Shown piece by piece: positions 26,601-34,360 of a DNA stretch of 64,000 bases. The number at the start of each line of letters is the position of its first letter. Position 1 is the stretch's first letter. A model generated the notes under the pieces. The model was not told where the DNA came from, did no database searches, and saw nothing but the letters and a program-made list of their open reading frames with translations. The stretch comes from Gillisella vitis. GTDB lineage: Bacteria; Pseudomonadota; Alphaproteobacteria; Rhizobiales; Rhizobiaceae. The DNA is taken from positions 186,001-250,000 of the forward strand of contig WPHV01000005.1 of the NCBI GenBank assembly GCA_009744235.1. The letters are read 5' to 3'. The translations under genes were made by a program, and so were the position numbers.

Positions 26601-27122
26601 ATGAACAAGACCCTTAATTTTGTAGCAGCAACCGTACTCATGGGTTCCACTGTTGTCGCGCCAATGGCCTTTGCGCAGAGTGCAACGACACCAGCAACGC
26701 CCGGCACCACAACAACCGCTCCAAGCACCGCCCCTGCCATGCCTGGCACTTCGGCAGCCATGGACACCTATCTGACCCAGCAGGGCAGCGACCAGTTGGC
26801 CGCGTCCAACTACATCGGCCAGAACGTCTATGCCGGTGACAAGAGCATCGGTGAGATCAAGGATCTGATCATGCAGCAGAATGGCGGCCTCGTCGCAGCT
26901 GTGATCGGCGTTGGTGGCTTTGTCGGCATCGGCGAAAAGAATGTTGCCGTTCCCGTCAGCAAGATCACTGTCACCCGTGATGCGCAGAATGCAGACAAGC
27001 TGCGTCTGACGACGACAGAAACCGCTGAAACCTTGAAGGCCGCTCCGGAATTCAAGACACTGGAAGAGCAGAAGGCCGATGCAGGCACCACTGCTTCCAC
27101 GCCGGCAACTGTTACCAAGTAA
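26601..27122 (+). CDS. secreted PRC-barrel domain protein
   Basis: A 173-residue protein. A signal peptide (MNKTLNFVAATVLMGSTVVA then APMAFAQ) is followed by a low-complexity Thr/Pro/Ala linker (residues 25-50) and one PRC-barrel domain (about 68-130). The block NVYAGDKSIGEIKDLIMQQN and then AAVIGVGGFVGIGEKNVAVP is characteristic. PRC-barrel proteins of this exported kind are common in rhizobia and are of unknown role. AGGCAGG precedes the ATG. The downstream terminator at 27163-27195 indicates a single-gene unit. Confidence 0.85.
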   Translation: MNKTLNFVAATVLMGSTVVAPMAFAQSATTPATPGTTTTAPSTAPAMPGTSAAMDTYLTQQGSDQLAASNYIGQNVYAGDKSIGEIKDLIMQQNGGLVAAVIGVGGFVGIGEKNVAVPVSKITVTRDAQNADKLRLTTTETAETLKAAPEFKTLEEQKADAGTTASTPATVTK

Positions 27123-27162
27123 GCATCTGACCGCGGCCTTATAGGCCAGCGTCAATCGATAG

Positions 27163-27195
27163 AAGGCGGGACCGCAAGGCTCCCGCCTTTTTTAT
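27163..27195 (+). terminator. rho-independent terminator after the PRC-barrel gene
   Basis: A stem AAGGCGGGA/TCCCGCCTT with a small loop, followed by TTTTTATT. It lies about 40 bases past the stop and also sits between two convergent genes. Confidence 0.9.
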
Positions 27196-27205
27196 TGCCT
27201 TCACT

Positions 27206-28627
27206 TTATTTGGCGGGAAGGTTTTCCGCAGCGGCGGGCCCACCTGCCAAAGGTTGTCGGTGGCCGGACACGTCGGCACCGGCGTTCTTGTCCATGAAGA
27301 TATAGGGAATGACGGCGGCCAGCGATAAAAACGCCACGACGGCAAAGGCCACATGAAAATCGGCAAGATCCAGATGACCGCCGGTTATCATGGTGCTGAT
27401 TTCCAGGACGAAGGCTGCGCAGGCAACGCCGAGCGCAAGGCTGACCTGTTGCAACACCGAGGCGATTGAGGTTGCCTGACTGGCCTCGGTGTTGTCGATA
27501 TTGGCATAGCCCAGCGCATTGGTTCCGGTAAAGAAAAACGAGCGGCAGAACCCGGCCAACAGCAGGAAAAACATCAGCAGCGCATGCGGGGTTTGCGGCG
27601 TGAAAAATGCGTTGAGAAAGGTGGTCGCGGCGCCGCAGACGCCAGCCACGATCAACACGCTGCGAAAACCGGCCGCGGCAAACACCCGGCGCGCCAGGAA
27701 TTTCGTGCTGATCGCCCCGATGGCGCCGACAAAGGTCGTCAGTCCGGATTCGAACGGTGTCATGCCAAAGCCGAGTTGCAGCATCAGCGGCATCAGGAAG
27801 GGGATGGCCCCCGCCGAAATCCGAAACAGCGTCCCACCGATCTGGGCGGCGCGAAAGGCCGGTTTGCGAAACAGGGTGAGATCCAGAAGCGGAGCTGGAT
27901 GACGCCTGGCATGCACGATATAAAGAACCCCGCAACACAGGCCGATACCAGTTGCGGCAATACCGACAATCGGCGGCAGGGCCGGCAGGCTCATGACCGA
28001 CAGGCCGAAGACAACACCGGCAGCAGACAGCGATGTCAGGGCAAATCCGGTCCAGTCGATCGGCGCTGTTTCAACCCGCTCGATTTCCGGCAGGAAAATT
28101 GTCGCCAAGACGACACCCAGCACGCTGATTGGCACGTTGATCAGGAAAATCCAGTGCCAGGTGAAATAGGTGGTGATGAAGCCGCCAACCGGCGGACCGG
28201 CCAATGGGCCGACAAGGGCCGGCATGGTCAGCAGCGCCATGGCCGAGACCAGATCCTCGCGCTTGGTGGTGCGCAGCAGAACCAGACGGCCGACCGGCGT
28301 CATCATCGCCCCGCCCATGCCCTGCAAAAACCGGGCGGCGACGAATTCCACCAGCGAACTGGACATGGCGCAGCAGAGGGAGCCGACGATGAAAACCCCC
28401 ATCGCCGCCCGGAAGATCTGCTTGGCCCCGAATTTATCCGCCATCCAGCCGCTGACCGGAATGAAAATGGCGAGCGCCACCATATAAGATGTCAGTGCCA
28501 GTTTCAGCGTGATCGGCCCGACGCCGAGATCGTTGGCAATGGCGGGCAATGCCGTCGCGATCACCGTGGAGTCCATGTTTTCCATGAACAGGGCCACGGC
28601 CAGGATGAGCGGAACGATGCGATTCAT
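27206..28627 (-). CDS. MFS multidrug efflux transporter (DHA2, 14-helix type)
   Basis: A 473-residue major facilitator of the EmrB/QacA-like group, probably a drug or toxin exporter. The N-terminus FMENMDSTVIATALPAIAND is the classic DHA2 motif (MxxLDxTIVNVALP). About 14 helices are predicted by eye, with the motif A-like loop SGWMADKFGAKQIFR after helix 2. ATG 28627 is favoured over GTG 28636. No membrane-fusion partner (EmrA) or regulator is adjacent; the divergent MBL gene shares its upstream region. Confidence 0.9.
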   Translation of the reverse strand: MNRIVPLILAVALFMENMDSTVIATALPAIANDLGVGPITLKLALTSYMVALAIFIPVSGWMADKFGAKQIFRAAMGVFIVGSLCCAMSSSLVEFVAARFLQGMGGAMMTPVGRLVLLRTTKREDLVSAMALLTMPALVGPLAGPPVGGFITTYFTWHWIFLINVPISVLGVVLATIFLPEIERVETAPIDWTGFALTSLSAAGVVFGLSVMSLPALPPIVGIAATGIGLCCGVLYIVHARRHPAPLLDLTLFRKPAFRAAQIGGTLFRISAGAIPFLMPLMLQLGFGMTPFESGLTTFVGAIGAISTKFLARRVFAAAGFRSVLIVAGVCGAATTFLNAFFTPQTPHALLMFFLLLAGFCRSFFFTGTNALGYANIDNTEASQATSIASVLQQVSLALGVACAAFVLEISTMITGGHLDLADFHVAFAVVAFLSLAAVIPYIFMDKNAGADVSGHRQPLAGGPAAAENLPAK

Positions 28628-29016
28628 GATGAGCACTCTTTAAAGATGGCAGCCATTGGAAATGAATTTGATATCCCCTTGCGGCATCATCGAAGATCAA
28701 ATGTCACAAACAGACCACCAGGCGTACATATCAAGGCCCGACGAAAAACCTCACCCGGCGCGTCCTTCTATTCCCCTAATCCCATATCTGACAATCGTTA
28801 TCGTCCCGATAAGCTTGGCGATCACGTACACGTTACGCATTGCCGATCATCAGCTACAGGCCATCAACTTCAACGCAATTCATTCTGTTTACTGGATAAT
28901 TTTTCCTCGAAAATCTGGAGCGCCGGAGAAAACATCCTCCGCGCCATTGAAACGGCACAGACCCGCCGCTACCTGTGGAAGCTGTAAGCGATGAAAATGG
29001 GGACGAGGAGGTTGTA
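28628..29016. promoter_or_regulatory. divergent intergenic region, MFS and MBL genes
   Basis: A 389-base region that should contain both promoters. It includes the short near-palindrome GATCACGTACACGTTACGCA at about 28820-28839, a possible operator, and is AT-rich at 28865-28910. A 112-codon plus-strand frame crosses it but looks spurious. Confidence 0.35.
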
Positions 29017-30003
29017 ATGGTTTCAATGAACAGGCGAACAATAATCGCAGGGGCTGCTTTGAGCGCCTTGTCGGCCCCGGCGCTGATAACGCGGGCAGCC
29101 TTTGCGCAAGCGGAGACATCGATGGATATCAATCATGCTATGCCCCCGGAGACCCACAGGTTCCAGTTCGGCGAGTTTGAAGTCGTGGTCATCAAGGACG
29201 GCACGCGGGTTTCTGAAAAGCCGGGCGAGACCTTTGGCATCAACCAGAGCCCGGAAACGGTTTCGGCGCTGCTGGAAAAGAATTTCCTGCCGACCGACAA
29301 ATTCGTCAACGGTTTTTCGCCGGTGCTGATCAATACCGGCTCTGATGTGATCCTGTTCGATACCGGAATGGGCGAACAGGGCCGTGTCAACGGCATGGGA
29401 CGGCTGAGCGAAGGCATGATGGCGGCAGGCTATTCGCCTGATGATGTGACCATCGTCGTTCTCACCCATATGCATGGCGACCACATTGGCGGGCTGATGG
29501 AAAAGGGCAAACCGGCCTTCACCAAGGCGCGTTATATCGCCGGGCAGCGCGAATATGACTTCTGGACCAATGCCGCCCGTGCAGGCACGCCAGCCGAAGG
29601 CGGACAGAAAGCAGTTCTGGCCAATGTGAAGCCGCTGGCCGAGAAAATCACCTTCCTTGGCGATCAAGGCGGCGATGTGGTCTCCGGCATTCGCGGCGAG
29701 GCCGCTTTTGGCCATTCGCCAGGCCATATGATTTTCCATGTCGAATCCAAGGGCAAGCGCCTGCTGTTGACCGCCGACACCGCCAACCATTTCGTGCTGT
29801 CGCTGCAACGTCCCGATTGGGAAGTGAAATTCGACATGGACAAGGCTCAGGCCGCCGCCACTCGTAAACGGGTGTTCGACATGGCAGCAACCGACAAGGT
29901 TGCCTTCCTCGGCTATCACATGCCCTTTCCCTCGGTCGGCTATGTCGAAACGCTCGATACCGGCTACCGATTCGTGCCGAAGAGCTATCAGTTCGATCTC
30001 TGA
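29017..30003 (+). CDS. Tat-exported MBL-fold metallo-hydrolase
   Basis: A 328-residue metallo-beta-lactamase-fold enzyme. A twin-arginine signal begins MVSMNRRTIIAGAALSALSA (Arg6-Arg7) and probably ends near AFAQAE at about 30-33. The zinc motif HMHGDHIGG (151-159) is complete, and later metal ligands lie in GHSPGHM and LLTADTANH. The fold covers lactonases, glyoxalases and others; the substrate is unknown, and AHL-lactonase activity cannot be claimed from this. ATG 29017 is fixed by AGGAGG seven bases upstream. Confidence 0.88.
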   Translation: MVSMNRRTIIAGAALSALSAPALITRAAFAQAETSMDINHAMPPETHRFQFGEFEVVVIKDGTRVSEKPGETFGINQSPETVSALLEKNFLPTDKFVNGFSPVLINTGSDVILFDTGMGEQGRVNGMGRLSEGMMAAGYSPDDVTIVVLTHMHGDHIGGLMEKGKPAFTKARYIAGQREYDFWTNAARAGTPAEGGQKAVLANVKPLAEKITFLGDQGGDVVSGIRGEAAFGHSPGHMIFHVESKGKRLLLTADTANHFVLSLQRPDWEVKFDMDKAQAAATRKRVFDMAATDKVAFLGYHMPFPSVGYVETLDTGYRFVPKSYQFDL

Positions 30004-30066
30004 TCGCTTGCGCCGCGCCGCCCGCCCGCCCGCCGCGCCGTCAATTGGGGGCGCGGCGATCCTCCG

Positions 30067-30516
30067 TCACCGTTTCGCGGTGAAAAAATCCTTCAGCAGA
30101 GCGGCGGCCTCAGTCTCGCCGATCCCGGCATAGACATCCGGCGCATGATGGCAGGTGGGCTGGCTGTAAAAACGCGCACCATGATCGACGCCCCCGCCCT
30201 TTTCATCGGCTGCCCCATAATAAAGGCGGCGGATGCGGGCGAAGGATATTGCCGCCGCGCACATCGTACAGGGTTCCAGCGTCACATAGAGATCGGCACC
30301 TGCCAGCCGCTCGTCCTCCAGAATGGCGCAGGCGCGGCGGATCGCCAGGATTTCCGCATGGGCCGTGACATCCTGCAAGGCACGGGTTTCATTACCAGCC
30401 CGGGCCAGAATGACGCCGTCCTTGACCAGCACGGCGCCAATTGGCACTTCGCCGCGCGCGCCAGCCAGCCGGGCCTCTTCCAGGGCAACATCCATGAAAC
30501 GGATTGTCGGCGTCAT
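30067..30516 (-). CDS. tadA: tRNA-adenosine(34) deaminase
   Basis: A 149-residue zinc-dependent deaminase that converts A34 to inosine in tRNA-Arg(ACG). The active site is complete: HAE at 53-55 and PCTMC with Cys83 and Cys86. The ending DFFTAKR is normal. ATG 30516 is chosen over an upstream codon at 30534, which would add non-conserved residues. It lies convergent with the MBL gene and divergent from the pseudouridine synthase, so two tRNA/rRNA-modifying genes share one promoter region. Confidence 0.93.
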   Translation of the reverse strand: MTPTIRFMDVALEEARLAGARGEVPIGAVLVKDGVILARAGNETRALQDVTAHAEILAIRRACAILEDERLAGADLYVTLEPCTMCAAAISFARIRRLYYGAADEKGGGVDHGARFYSQPTCHHAPDVYAGIGETEAAALLKDFFTAKR

Positions 30517-30588
30517 GATGCATGAACTTTCCACTTAACCAAGCCTTCGCGAACTGATAGGACACAGCAAACGACAGGCAAGCAAAAA

Positions 30589-32694
30589 ATGACCGATAAA
30601 GAAAAGTTCAAGCGGCCGGGCAGCAAACCCGCAGGCCGCCCCTTCAAGACATCTGCCGACAAACCCGGCAAATCCGGCCCGAAAAGCTTTGGTGCCCAGA
30701 AAAGCTTTGGCGCAAAGGCCGATGCGGCACCGCGTGCCAAATCGGATGCGGCACCGCGCAAAAGCGCAACACCTGCTGCCAAGACTGGCAGCGAGGACAC
30801 GCTGAAGCCGGAGCGGATTTCCAAGCTGCTGGCCCGCGCCGGTATCGCTTCGCGCCGTGACGTGGAACGCATGATTATGGAAGGCCGTGTGGCCGTCAAT
30901 GGCAAGGTGCTGGACAGCCCGGTGCTGAACGCCACGCTGGCCGACCGGATCGAAGTGGATGGCGAGCCCATTCGCGGCATCGAGCGCACCCGGCTCTGGC
31001 TCTATCATAAGCCATCCGGCCTGGTGACCACCAATTCCGACCCGGAAGGCCGCCCGACCGTCTTCGACAACCTGCCGGAGGAATTGCCGCGGGTGATGTC
31101 TATCGGACGGCTCGACATCAACACCGAGGGCCTGCTGCTGTTGACCAATGATGGCGGCTTGGCGCGGGTTCTGGAACTGCCGACCACCGGCTGGCTGCGC
31201 CGCTACCGCGTGCGCGCCTATGGCGAAATCGACCAGGCCAAGCTGGACACGCTGAAGGACGGCATCGCCGTTGACGGCGTGCTCTACGGTGCCATCGACG
31301 CGGTTCTGGACCGCAGCCAGGGCCATAACGTCTGGATCACCATGGGCTTGCGCGAAGGCAAGAACCGGGAAATCAAGAATGTGCTTGGCGCGCTTGGCCT
31401 TGAGGTCAACCGGCTGATTCGCATTTCCTACGGTCCGTTCCAGTTGGGCGACCTGCCGGAATCCCAGGTGCAGGAAGTGCGGGGCCGCATGTTGCGCGAC
31501 CAGCTCGGTCCGCGCCTGATCGAGGAATCCAAGGCCAATTTCGACGCGCCGCTCTATTCCAACGCACCTGCCGAGGAAGACGATGCGCCTGCGCCAAAAG
31601 CCAAGGCGAAAGCCGAGGAAGGCAATTGGAAGAAGGAAACACGGGCACCCAAGCCGCGCGGCTTCGACAATCGTGAGGACGCCCGCGAAAAGGCTCTCAG
31701 CCGGCTCGACACCCGCCGCGATGGTGCAAAGCCTGCCTTTGGCAGCAAACCCGGATTTGGCAGCAAGCCTGGCTTCAAGGGAAAACCTGCTGCCGGTCGT
31801 GACGGCGACGATGCCAGCCGCGATGGCAAACCAAAGCGCATGCCGCTTGGCCAGAGCCGCACCGCCAATGTCTGGATGGCGCCAGGCGCACGTCCGGTGT
31901 CTGAAAAGAAGGCGGCAAGTGACGACGCTCGCAAAGGCGGGCCGCGGTCGCGCCCGGACGGCGCACCGCAAACCAAGCGTTACGGCCGCACCATGGATGG
32001 CGCGCCAACCAAGAGCCTTTCGCGCCACGACCCAGATCGTGGGCATTATGCCGGCAGCGACGATAAAGATTTGCGCGTCAAGGTCAGCCGTGCCCGTGAT
32101 GCCGAGGGCGAATGGATTCGCGCCGAAGGCCCAGACAGCAAACCAGCCGGACGTGGCGGACGCGCTGGCGAAGGCTTTGGCGGCAAGCGGGATGGCGCAG
32201 ATCGTGGTGCCCGTCCCGCATATGGTGACAAGCCTGCATATGGTGATCGACCAGCGCGTGGCGAGCGTGCAGCGCCAAGCGACCGGCCTTCGCGGGGCCA
32301 GTGGCCCGCACGTGGGGATCGCTCGGACCGGAGTGAAAGACCTGCTCGCAGCGAGGCTCCGGCCCGTGGTGATCGCCCCTATTCCGGTCGACCCGCTGGT
32401 GAAAGAGCCGAACGGCCAACGGGCGACCGGCCAACGGGCGACCGGCCTTATGACGGACGGCCAAAATCCCGGTCCGCTTCCGGCGACAAGCCGTCCTTTG
32501 GCGGTAAGCCATCCTTCGGTGGAAAACCGGCGGGCAAATCCTCATTCGGTGGCAAGCCGTCTTCCGGTGGAAAACCTGGCTTTGGCGGCAAGCCGGGGGG
32601 TAAGCCCGGTTCTGCCAGACCCGGTTCTACCAGATCAGATGCAGGGCGTGGCCCATCGCGTGGCCCTTCCTCTGGCCCCAAAGGCAAGAGGTAA
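30589..32694 (+). CDS. rluB: RluB-type 23S rRNA pseudouridine synthase with long disordered tail
   Basis: A 701-residue protein, more than twice the size of E. coli RluB (291). Residues 1-70 are basic and low complexity, an S4 RNA-binding domain lies at about 74-120, and the RsuA/RluB catalytic domain at about 133-315 has the nucleophile Asp176 in GRLDINTEGLLLLTNDGG. From about 325 to the end the protein is Gly/Lys/Arg/Pro/Ser-rich and probably disordered, with many short repeats: PSFGGKP and KPGFG near the end, and RPARGDR-type units at 560-640. The core should modify U2605-type sites in 23S rRNA; the tail is not explained. Confidence 0.9.
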   Translation: MTDKEKFKRPGSKPAGRPFKTSADKPGKSGPKSFGAQKSFGAKADAAPRAKSDAAPRKSATPAAKTGSEDTLKPERISKLLARAGIASRRDVERMIMEGRVAVNGKVLDSPVLNATLADRIEVDGEPIRGIERTRLWLYHKPSGLVTTNSDPEGRPTVFDNLPEELPRVMSIGRLDINTEGLLLLTNDGGLARVLELPTTGWLRRYRVRAYGEIDQAKLDTLKDGIAVDGVLYGAIDAVLDRSQGHNVWITMGLREGKNREIKNVLGALGLEVNRLIRISYGPFQLGDLPESQVQEVRGRMLRDQLGPRLIEESKANFDAPLYSNAPAEEDDAPAPKAKAKAEEGNWKKETRAPKPRGFDNREDAREKALSRLDTRRDGAKPAFGSKPGFGSKPGFKGKPAAGRDGDDASRDGKPKRMPLGQSRTANVWMAPGARPVSEKKAASDDARKGGPRSRPDGAPQTKRYGRTMDGAPTKSLSRHDPDRGHYAGSDDKDLRVKVSRARDAEGEWIRAEGPDSKPAGRGGRAGEGFGGKRDGADRGARPAYGDKPAYGDRPARGERAAPSDRPSRGQWPARGDRSDRSERPARSEAPARGDRPYSGRPAGERAERPTGDRPTGDRPYDGRPKSRSASGDKPSFGGKPSFGGKPAGKSSFGGKPSSGGKPGFGGKPGGKPGSARPGSTRSDAGRGPSRGPSSGPKGKR

Positions 32695-32700
32695 GCCGAC

Positions 32701-33261
32701 ATGCGGATCGTTGGTGGAGAATTTCGGGGGCGTAGCCTTGCCGCGCCCAAGACCGACGCCATCCGGCCGACCATCGACCGGACACGCGAAAGCCTGTTCA
32801 ACATCCTGATGCACGCCCATCCCGAATGTCTTGATGGCACGCGGGTTCTCGACCTGTTTGCCGGCACCGGCGCTATCGGGCTGGAAGCCTTGTCGCGCGG
32901 TTGCCGTTCGGCCCTGTTTGTCGAAAATAGTGTCGAAGGCCGTGGCCTGCTGTGGGAAAATATCGACAATCTTGGCCTGCATGGCCGCGCCAAGATCTTG
33001 CGACGCGACGCGACCGACCTCGGTTCGGTCAGCACGATGGAACCCTTCCATCTGCTGTTTGCCGATCCGCCCTATGGCAAGGGCCTGGGCGAAAAGGCCT
33101 TTGCCGCTGCCCACCAGGGCGGTTGGCTGGTGCCTGGAGCTTTGGCTCTACTGGAAGAGCGCGCCGATGTCCTGGTCCAGGCGCCCGAAGCCTTCGCTCT
33201 GCTGGAAGAGCGGATCTTCGGCGATACAAGAATTTCATTCTTTGCCTATCGACCGGGTTGA
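32701..33261 (+). CDS. rsmD: 16S rRNA (guanine966-N2)-methyltransferase
   Basis: A 186-residue RsmD. MRIVGGEFRGRSLAAPK is the typical start, VLDLFAGTGAIGLEALSRG is the SAM site and LLFADPPYG is the catalytic DPPY motif. ATG 32701 lies six bases past the rluB stop, within a ribosome site AGGTAAG that overlaps the rluB end, so the two are an operon. Both act on rRNA, a common pairing in rhizobia. Confidence 0.95.
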   Translation: MRIVGGEFRGRSLAAPKTDAIRPTIDRTRESLFNILMHAHPECLDGTRVLDLFAGTGAIGLEALSRGCRSALFVENSVEGRGLLWENIDNLGLHGRAKILRRDATDLGSVSTMEPFHLLFADPPYGKGLGEKAFAAAHQGGWLVPGALALLEERADVLVQAPEAFALLEERIFGDTRISFFAYRPG

Positions 33262-33430
33262 AACGGCAGCGCGATTTCTTAAATCCGCTGCGATGTAGAG
33301 TTTGTCAGAGAAAAGCAGTCTCCGATTTTACAGGACACTTCGGGCTGCTTTCTCGCATTTTTCTTGCATATCTGACGGAAAGCCAATCGGCACTTTTGTT
33401 GGACATGCTCCAAAAGGTCCGTTTGAAATC

Positions 33431-34309
33431 ATGCCGCAGGATGTCCAATCCCATAAATCCCTCGTTGAGGTAGGACCCAGCACGCCCACGGTTGCCGTGG
33501 CGCTGGGGGCTGGCGGCGCGCGGGGCCTTGCCCATATTCATGTGCTGGAAGCGCTTGAGGAAATGGGGATCGAGCCTGTGGCGATTGCCGGTTCCTCCAT
33601 CGGTGCCATTATCGGGGCCGGCAAGGCTGCGGGCATGTCGGCAGCCGAAATGCGCGACCATGCGCTGGAAACCGTCGGCAAGCGCAATGAAGTGTTCAAG
33701 CGGATCTGGGGCCTGCGCCCGCCGACCATGCGCCATGCCATTGGCGGGTTCCGGCTCGGACAGTTCAATCTGGAGCGTATTCTGCGCGCCTTCTTGCCAT
33801 CACGCATTCCCGATGATTTTTCCGGCCTTGGCATTCCGCTGAAGGTGATCTCCACCGATTATTACGGCCATTGCGAACAGGTCAGCGAAGACGGCGATCT
33901 CTATCAGGCGCTGGCGGCTTCCGCTGCCATTCCCGCCCTGTTCATGCCTGTCATGCTGAACGGGCGGCTGATGATCGATGGCGGCATCTTCAATCCTGTG
34001 CCTTATGAACATCTGATGGGCCTTGCCGATATCGTCATCGGCATCGATATCGTCGGCGGACCGGTCGGAGTGGACGAAGTCCCGAACCGAATCGACAGCC
34101 TGTTCGGCGCCTCGCAACTGATGATGCAATCGCATCTGGCCCTGAAACTCAAGCTTGGCCCACCGGCAATTTTCCTGCGCCCGCCGGTCAATGGGTTCGG
34201 CGTGATGGACTTCATGAAGGCCAAGCAGATCTTCGAGGTATCCGCCCCTGTCAAAGACGAGGTCAAGCGGGCACTGGAGGCGCAATTTGCGCTTCTCGCT
34301 CAGCGCTAG
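33431..34309 (+). CDS. patatin-like phospholipase (RssA-type)
   Basis: A 292-residue patatin-fold hydrolase. The oxyanion loop GAGGARGLAHI is at about 26-36, the nucleophile is Ser56 in GSSIG, and the catalytic Asp183 is in DGGIFNPVP. This is the RssA/YchK-like group of cytosolic esterases. ATG 33431 follows a weak upstream site; an in-frame TTG at 33302 would add a basic, non-conserved N-terminus. The TAG stop (34307-34309) lies inside an inverted repeat shared with the convergent antiporter gene. Confidence 0.88.
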   Translation: MPQDVQSHKSLVEVGPSTPTVAVALGAGGARGLAHIHVLEALEEMGIEPVAIAGSSIGAIIGAGKAAGMSAAEMRDHALETVGKRNEVFKRIWGLRPPTMRHAIGGFRLGQFNLERILRAFLPSRIPDDFSGLGIPLKVISTDYYGHCEQVSEDGDLYQALAASAAIPALFMPVMLNGRLMIDGGIFNPVPYEHLMGLADIVIGIDIVGGPVGVDEVPNRIDSLFGASQLMMQSHLALKLKLGPPAIFLRPPVNGFGVMDFMKAKQIFEVSAPVKDEVKRALEAQFALLAQR

Positions 34310-34360
34310 AGTTTGTCTTTTCGGGAAAACATGGTTCCACTTTTCCTACGGCAAACTCTA
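34307..34360. repeat. inverted repeat spanning two convergent stop codons
   Basis: Arms TAGAGTTTG (34307-34315) and CAAACTCTA (34352-34360), with a T-rich, A-rich centre. The first arm starts with the TAG of the patatin gene; the second arm, read on the minus strand, starts with the TAG of the antiporter gene. A related half-site TAGAGTTTGTC occurs at 33296. It may serve as a bidirectional terminator. Confidence 0.8.

Noticed and set aside
28656-28994. A 112-codon plus-strand frame between the MFS and MBL genes
   Set aside because: It has one hydrophobic stretch, but codon use and AT content look non-coding and it overlaps the MBL ribosome site region.
29017-30003. AHL-lactonase (quorum quenching) role for the MBL protein near the LuxR gene
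   Set aside because: The HxHxDH motif is shared by the whole fold, the gene is 4 kb from the LuxR gene with others between, and no specificity feature was seen.
31583-32809. A 408-codon frame overlapping rluB and rsmD
   Set aside because: It shares the DNA of the repeated rluB tail in another frame and has no features of its own.
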